DNA of 64,000 nt, taken from NCBI GenBank assembly GCA_949949005.1, contig CATLHM010000014.1:1-64000 (forward strand). Direction: 5' to 3'. Origin of the DNA: an uncultured Lachnospiraceae bacterium (lineage in GTDB: Bacteria; Bacillota; Clostridia; Lachnospirales; Lachnospiraceae). A program made the position numbers and the translations under genes. This document shows positions 62,076-64,000 of this stretch, piece after piece; positions within the stretch are counted from its first letter, which is position 1; every line of letters begins with the position of its first letter. The notes beneath the pieces were generated by a model. The model had not been told where the DNA came from. It worked only from the letters and a program-made list of their open reading frames with translations, and searched no databases.

Positions 62076-63228
62076 ACAGCCCCCTCATCTTATCAAAAGC
62101 ATACAACTGACTGGATATCTCGCTGCTCATCTCATCACAGGCAGTTTCCAGCTTTTCTCTCTGGTCTCTCAGTTCTCCTGCGAATGTTTCCTGCCTGTCC
62201 ATCACCTTTGCAAGGGCAGACTGTATCTTCTGATTGCCCTCCACCAGAACCGTAAGGGCCTCCATCAGCTCCCGGGCATTGGCCGCACTGGCCACCTGGG
62301 CATCCCCTGCCCTTTTCAGCGTGCTGCCAAGCTTCTCAAAGTCCTCTCCCAGGGACATTTGCATTCGCTCAGTGAATTTATCCACAATACGCTCCAGCCC
62401 GGCAGTCTGCTCTCTGGCCTCCCCCTTCATCAGCTCCACCATCTGTTTCAGGGCGCTGAGCATTCCCGCCTGATATACCACCATAACCGCATTGTTCTCA
62501 TCCTCCCGCATAGCCTGAGGCTGCGCTGTCTGACGGAAAACAAAGAGAAAATTTTCCAGCTTTTCATAGGCATCGGACATGATGCTTCGGTAAACCACGT
62601 TAAAAATCAGAGAGAAAAGAATGCCGTACACCGAAGTGTGGAAGGCCACCTTCATACCGGAGAGCAACGGACCCACATTGTCAGAGATGGTATAAATATC
62701 GTCTCCCTTAAAAGAGCCAAGTCCCATAGAAAGGCCAAGGAAGGTTCCCAGAATTCCCAGACCTGTGAGGGCACCGGAAACCCCGGAATTAAAATAAGTC
62801 ATACCCACCTTGTCTAAGAGATCCTCATTGATGAACTCTTCAAGATCACAGGTCTTCACACTCCCCCGCTTACCGGTAAGGCTTTTGATCCGCAGGCAAT
62901 ACCTATTAAAAGCGCTTTGAAGCTCACTGCTCTCAAAAATATCCTTGTGATCCTGGTAGTTTTCCCAGAGGTTTTTTCCGTTTGCCTCCTTATACTCTTT
63001 CTGAAGCTGATATGTGAAATCCTGCAACTCATCAGTGACGAAATTCAGCCTGCTGAATTTTATGGCAGAGATCACAAATATCACGCCTATAATAATCAGA
63101 AAGCCCACATTAATGGCAAGATTGATCCCGGAGCCCTCCTCTGGTGTAAACACACCGTTCACATACAGGATAAAGGCCACCACAATGGCATAGACCGGAA
63201 ATAGTATATAGTATAATCTGTTTTTCAT
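62065..63228 (-). CDS. MotA/TolQ/ExbB-family proton channel protein (ZorA-like)
   Basis: A 387-residue protein. Two N-terminal membrane helices (about 5-25 and 36-56), a cytoplasmic loop, then the channel-forming pair (GALTGLGILGTFLGLSMGLGSF and VAFHTSVYGILFSLIFNVVY) at about 150-225. The final 150 residues are a helical coiled-coil tail (EQTAGLERIVDKFTERMQM, NQKIQSALAKVMDRQETFAG), like a short version of the ZorA tail. Its partner OmpA-like gene overlaps by 11 nt. The leader carries competing hairpins. Probable function: ion-powered envelope machine of unknown output; defence is possible but unsupported by neighbours. Confidence 0.85.
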   Translation of the reverse strand: MKNRLYYILFPVYAIVVAFILYVNGVFTPEEGSGINLAINVGFLIIIGVIFVISAIKFSRLNFVTDELQDFTYQLQKEYKEANGKNLWENYQDHKDIFESSELQSAFNRYCLRIKSLTGKRGSVKTCDLEEFINEDLLDKVGMTYFNSGVSGALTGLGILGTFLGLSMGLGSFKGDDIYTISDNVGPLLSGMKVAFHTSVYGILFSLIFNVVYRSIMSDAYEKLENFLFVFRQTAQPQAMREDENNAVMVVYQAGMLSALKQMVELMKGEAREQTAGLERIVDKFTERMQMSLGEDFEKLGSTLKRAGDAQVASAANARELMEALTVLVEGNQKIQSALAKVMDRQETFAGELRDQREKLETACDEMSSEISSQLYAFDKMRGLYEE

Positions 63229-63240
63229 CTGTACTCCTAT

Positions 63241-63299
63241 CTAACATCCTTCTGGTAAGAAAAGGATGTTAGAGGAATTTTATTCCTTTAACATCCCTT
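63241..63299 (-). terminator. Terminator with competing downstream hairpin in the MotA-like leader
   Basis: Minus-strand AAGGGATGTTAAAGGAAT (63282-63299) pairs with ATTCCTCTAACATCCTTT (about 63261-63278), an 18-bp stem with one mismatch and one G-T pair, followed by TTTTCTT: a good terminator after tpiA. The same 3' arm can instead pair with AAGGATGTTAG (63241-63251), an 11-bp perfect stem ending just before the SD of the MotA-like gene. Confidence 0.75.
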
Positions 63300-63306
63300 T
63301 ATACTT

Positions 63307-63340
63307 ATAGTGAACGACAAAATAATTTGTCGTTCACTAT
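63307..63340. other. Perfect 15-bp palindrome between tpiA and the MotA-like gene
   Basis: ATAGTGAACGACAAA (63307-63321), loop ATAA, and the exact complement (63326-63340). It may be an operator for a dimeric regulator or an RNA hairpin. A TATAGT box-like sequence overlaps its edge, so it could sit on a promoter for the MotA-like gene, but no good -35 was found. Confidence 0.6.
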
Positions 63341-63388
63341 ATATCATATTGGTTTTTCACAAGATTCTTGGCTCATTTCCGAAAGGGA

Positions 63389-64000
63389 TCAATAGTTGAC
63401 GATCTTGCCAAAATCAGCTTTGAGAGAAGCGCCGCCTACCAAACCGCCGTCGATGTCGGGCTGTGCAAAGAGCTCTGCCGCATTGCCTGCGTTTACGGAG
63501 CCGCCGTACTGAATGCGGACTGCCTGCGCCGTAGCGTCATCATAAATCTCTGCGATACAGTCACGAACCGCCTTACATACCTCCTGGGCCTGCTCGGTGG
63601 TTGCGGTCTTGCCGGTTCCGATCGCCCAGATCGGCTCATAGGCAATTACCATGGAAGCAACCTGCTCTGCGCTCACGCCTACCAGATCGGATTTGATCTG
63701 CATACGAATCCAGTCAAGGGTAATCCCCATCTCTCTCTGTTCCAGTGTCTCGCCACAGCAGAGAATCGGAGTAAGTCCGGCCTCAAAAGCCTTCTTCACC
63801 TTTTTGTTCAACAAAGCGTCGTCTTCCTTGAAGTAATCGCGTCTCTCGGAATGGCCGATGATCACGTACTTAACGCCTGCGTCTACCAGCATGGAAGCGG
63901 AAATTTCTCCGGTGTAGGCTCCCTTTTCCTCAAAGTACATATTCTCTGCGCCTACGGCAACGTTACTGCCCTTAACGGCCTCCACTACAGGAACAATGTC
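63389..64000 (-). CDS. tpiA: Triosephosphate isomerase (5' part cut by window edge)
   Basis: Glycolytic enzyme that interconverts dihydroxyacetone phosphate and glyceraldehyde-3-phosphate. The visible 203 residues are the C-terminal four fifths of the protein. The frame is open through position 64000 ([20 protein letters not shown]), so the real start is outside the window. The active-site His is in [12 protein letters not shown], the catalytic Glu in [16 protein letters not shown], the flexible loop is in the same segment, and the phosphate-binding [10 protein letters not shown] and [10 protein letters not shown] close the barrel. A terminator follows. Confidence 0.97.
   Translation of the reverse strand, partial: DIVPVVEAVKGSNVAVGAENMYFEEKGAYTGEISASMLVDAGVKYVIIGHSERRDYFKEDDALLNKKVKKAFEAGLTPILCCGETLEQREMGITLDWIRMQIKSDLVGVSAEQVASMVIAYEPIWAIGTGKTATTEQAQEVCKAVRDCIAEIYDDATAQAVRIQYGGSVNAGNAAELFAQPDIDGGLVGGASLKADFGKIVNY

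Noticed and set aside
61164-63228. Complete Zorya defence system
   Set aside because: Only ZorA- and ZorB-like genes are present; no ZorC, ZorD or ZorE-like gene lies on either side.
1-64000. tRNA or rRNA genes, insertion sequences with transposase, or prophage genes
   Set aside because: None was recognised on either strand. Short cloverleaf-like folds were not searched by program, so a tRNA scan would be the decisive check.

Overview
The window looks like chromosomal DNA of an anaerobic, low-to-mid GC Firmicute, most likely a Lachnospiraceae-type Clostridium from a gut-like habitat. The basis is the gene order ylbM(tmcAL)/yceD-rpmF-plsX-acpP-rnc-smc-ftsY, the strong AGGAGG ribosome sites, near-consensus sigma-A promoters, acetate fermentation genes (pta-ackA), glucuronate and alpha-glycoside catabolism, and lipoprotein-type binding proteins. 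No plasmid, phage or CRISPR signature was seen. Genus cannot be fixed from the sequence alone. Most genes lie on the minus strand.

Layout. 1-153: two tandem double-hairpin repeats. 156-9107: housekeeping block read leftward (yceD-rpmF; plsX-acpP; rnc-smc-ftsY-ilvA). 9.3-12.2 kb: an HD-domain gene and pta-ackA. 12.4-15.3 kb, plus strand: tmcAL and uxaC. 15.4-25.6 kb: a six-gene leftward cluster that joins a carbohydrate-importer permease pair, two large propeller plus solute-binding lipoproteins, a long HlyD-type adaptor and a MacB-like extracellular-domain protein, with no ATPase gene. This is the best candidate for an undescribed system. 25.6-32 kb: UPF0210/UPF0237 pair, metallo-hydrolase, coaE, polA and a small zinc-finger membrane protein. 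32.0-36.7 kb: accessory region with dispersed hairpins, a decayed AAA-ATPase/nuclease-like gene, and a TetR-controlled ABC-2 exporter that looks more AT-rich than its surroundings. 36.7-43.2 kb: polysaccharide deacetylase, two GH31 hydrolases and a divergent AraC regulator. 43.2-48.2 kb: MATE pump and a response regulator/ABC/histidine kinase unit. 48.3-51.1 kb: gpmI and a cation diffusion facilitator. 51.2-55.2 kb: a BmrCD-like heterodimeric ABC exporter preceded by a promoter, a 48-residue leader ORF and a strong terminator, which suggests attenuation control. 55.2-59.3 kb: TPR protein, DEAD-box helicase, glycosyltransferase. 59.4-63.2 kb: a glycosidase-like lipoprotein and a MotA/OmpA-like (ZorAB-like) pair. 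63.4-64.0 kb: tpiA, cut by the window edge.

How it fits together. Carbon flow runs from sugar uptake and hydrolysis (importer permeases, GH31, UxaC) through glycolysis (GpmI, TpiA) to acetate (Pta-AckA). TmcAL can use acetate for tRNA modification. Envelope and drug-response functions (three ABC exporters, MATE, PdaA-like deacetylase, two-component unit) make up much of the rest. A hairpin family with a GCGAAGC or GCAAAGC apex and compensating stem changes recurs at 19.2, 32.0 and 51.5 kb. All promoter and terminator calls are from reading the sequence by eye, and no searches or folding programs were run.
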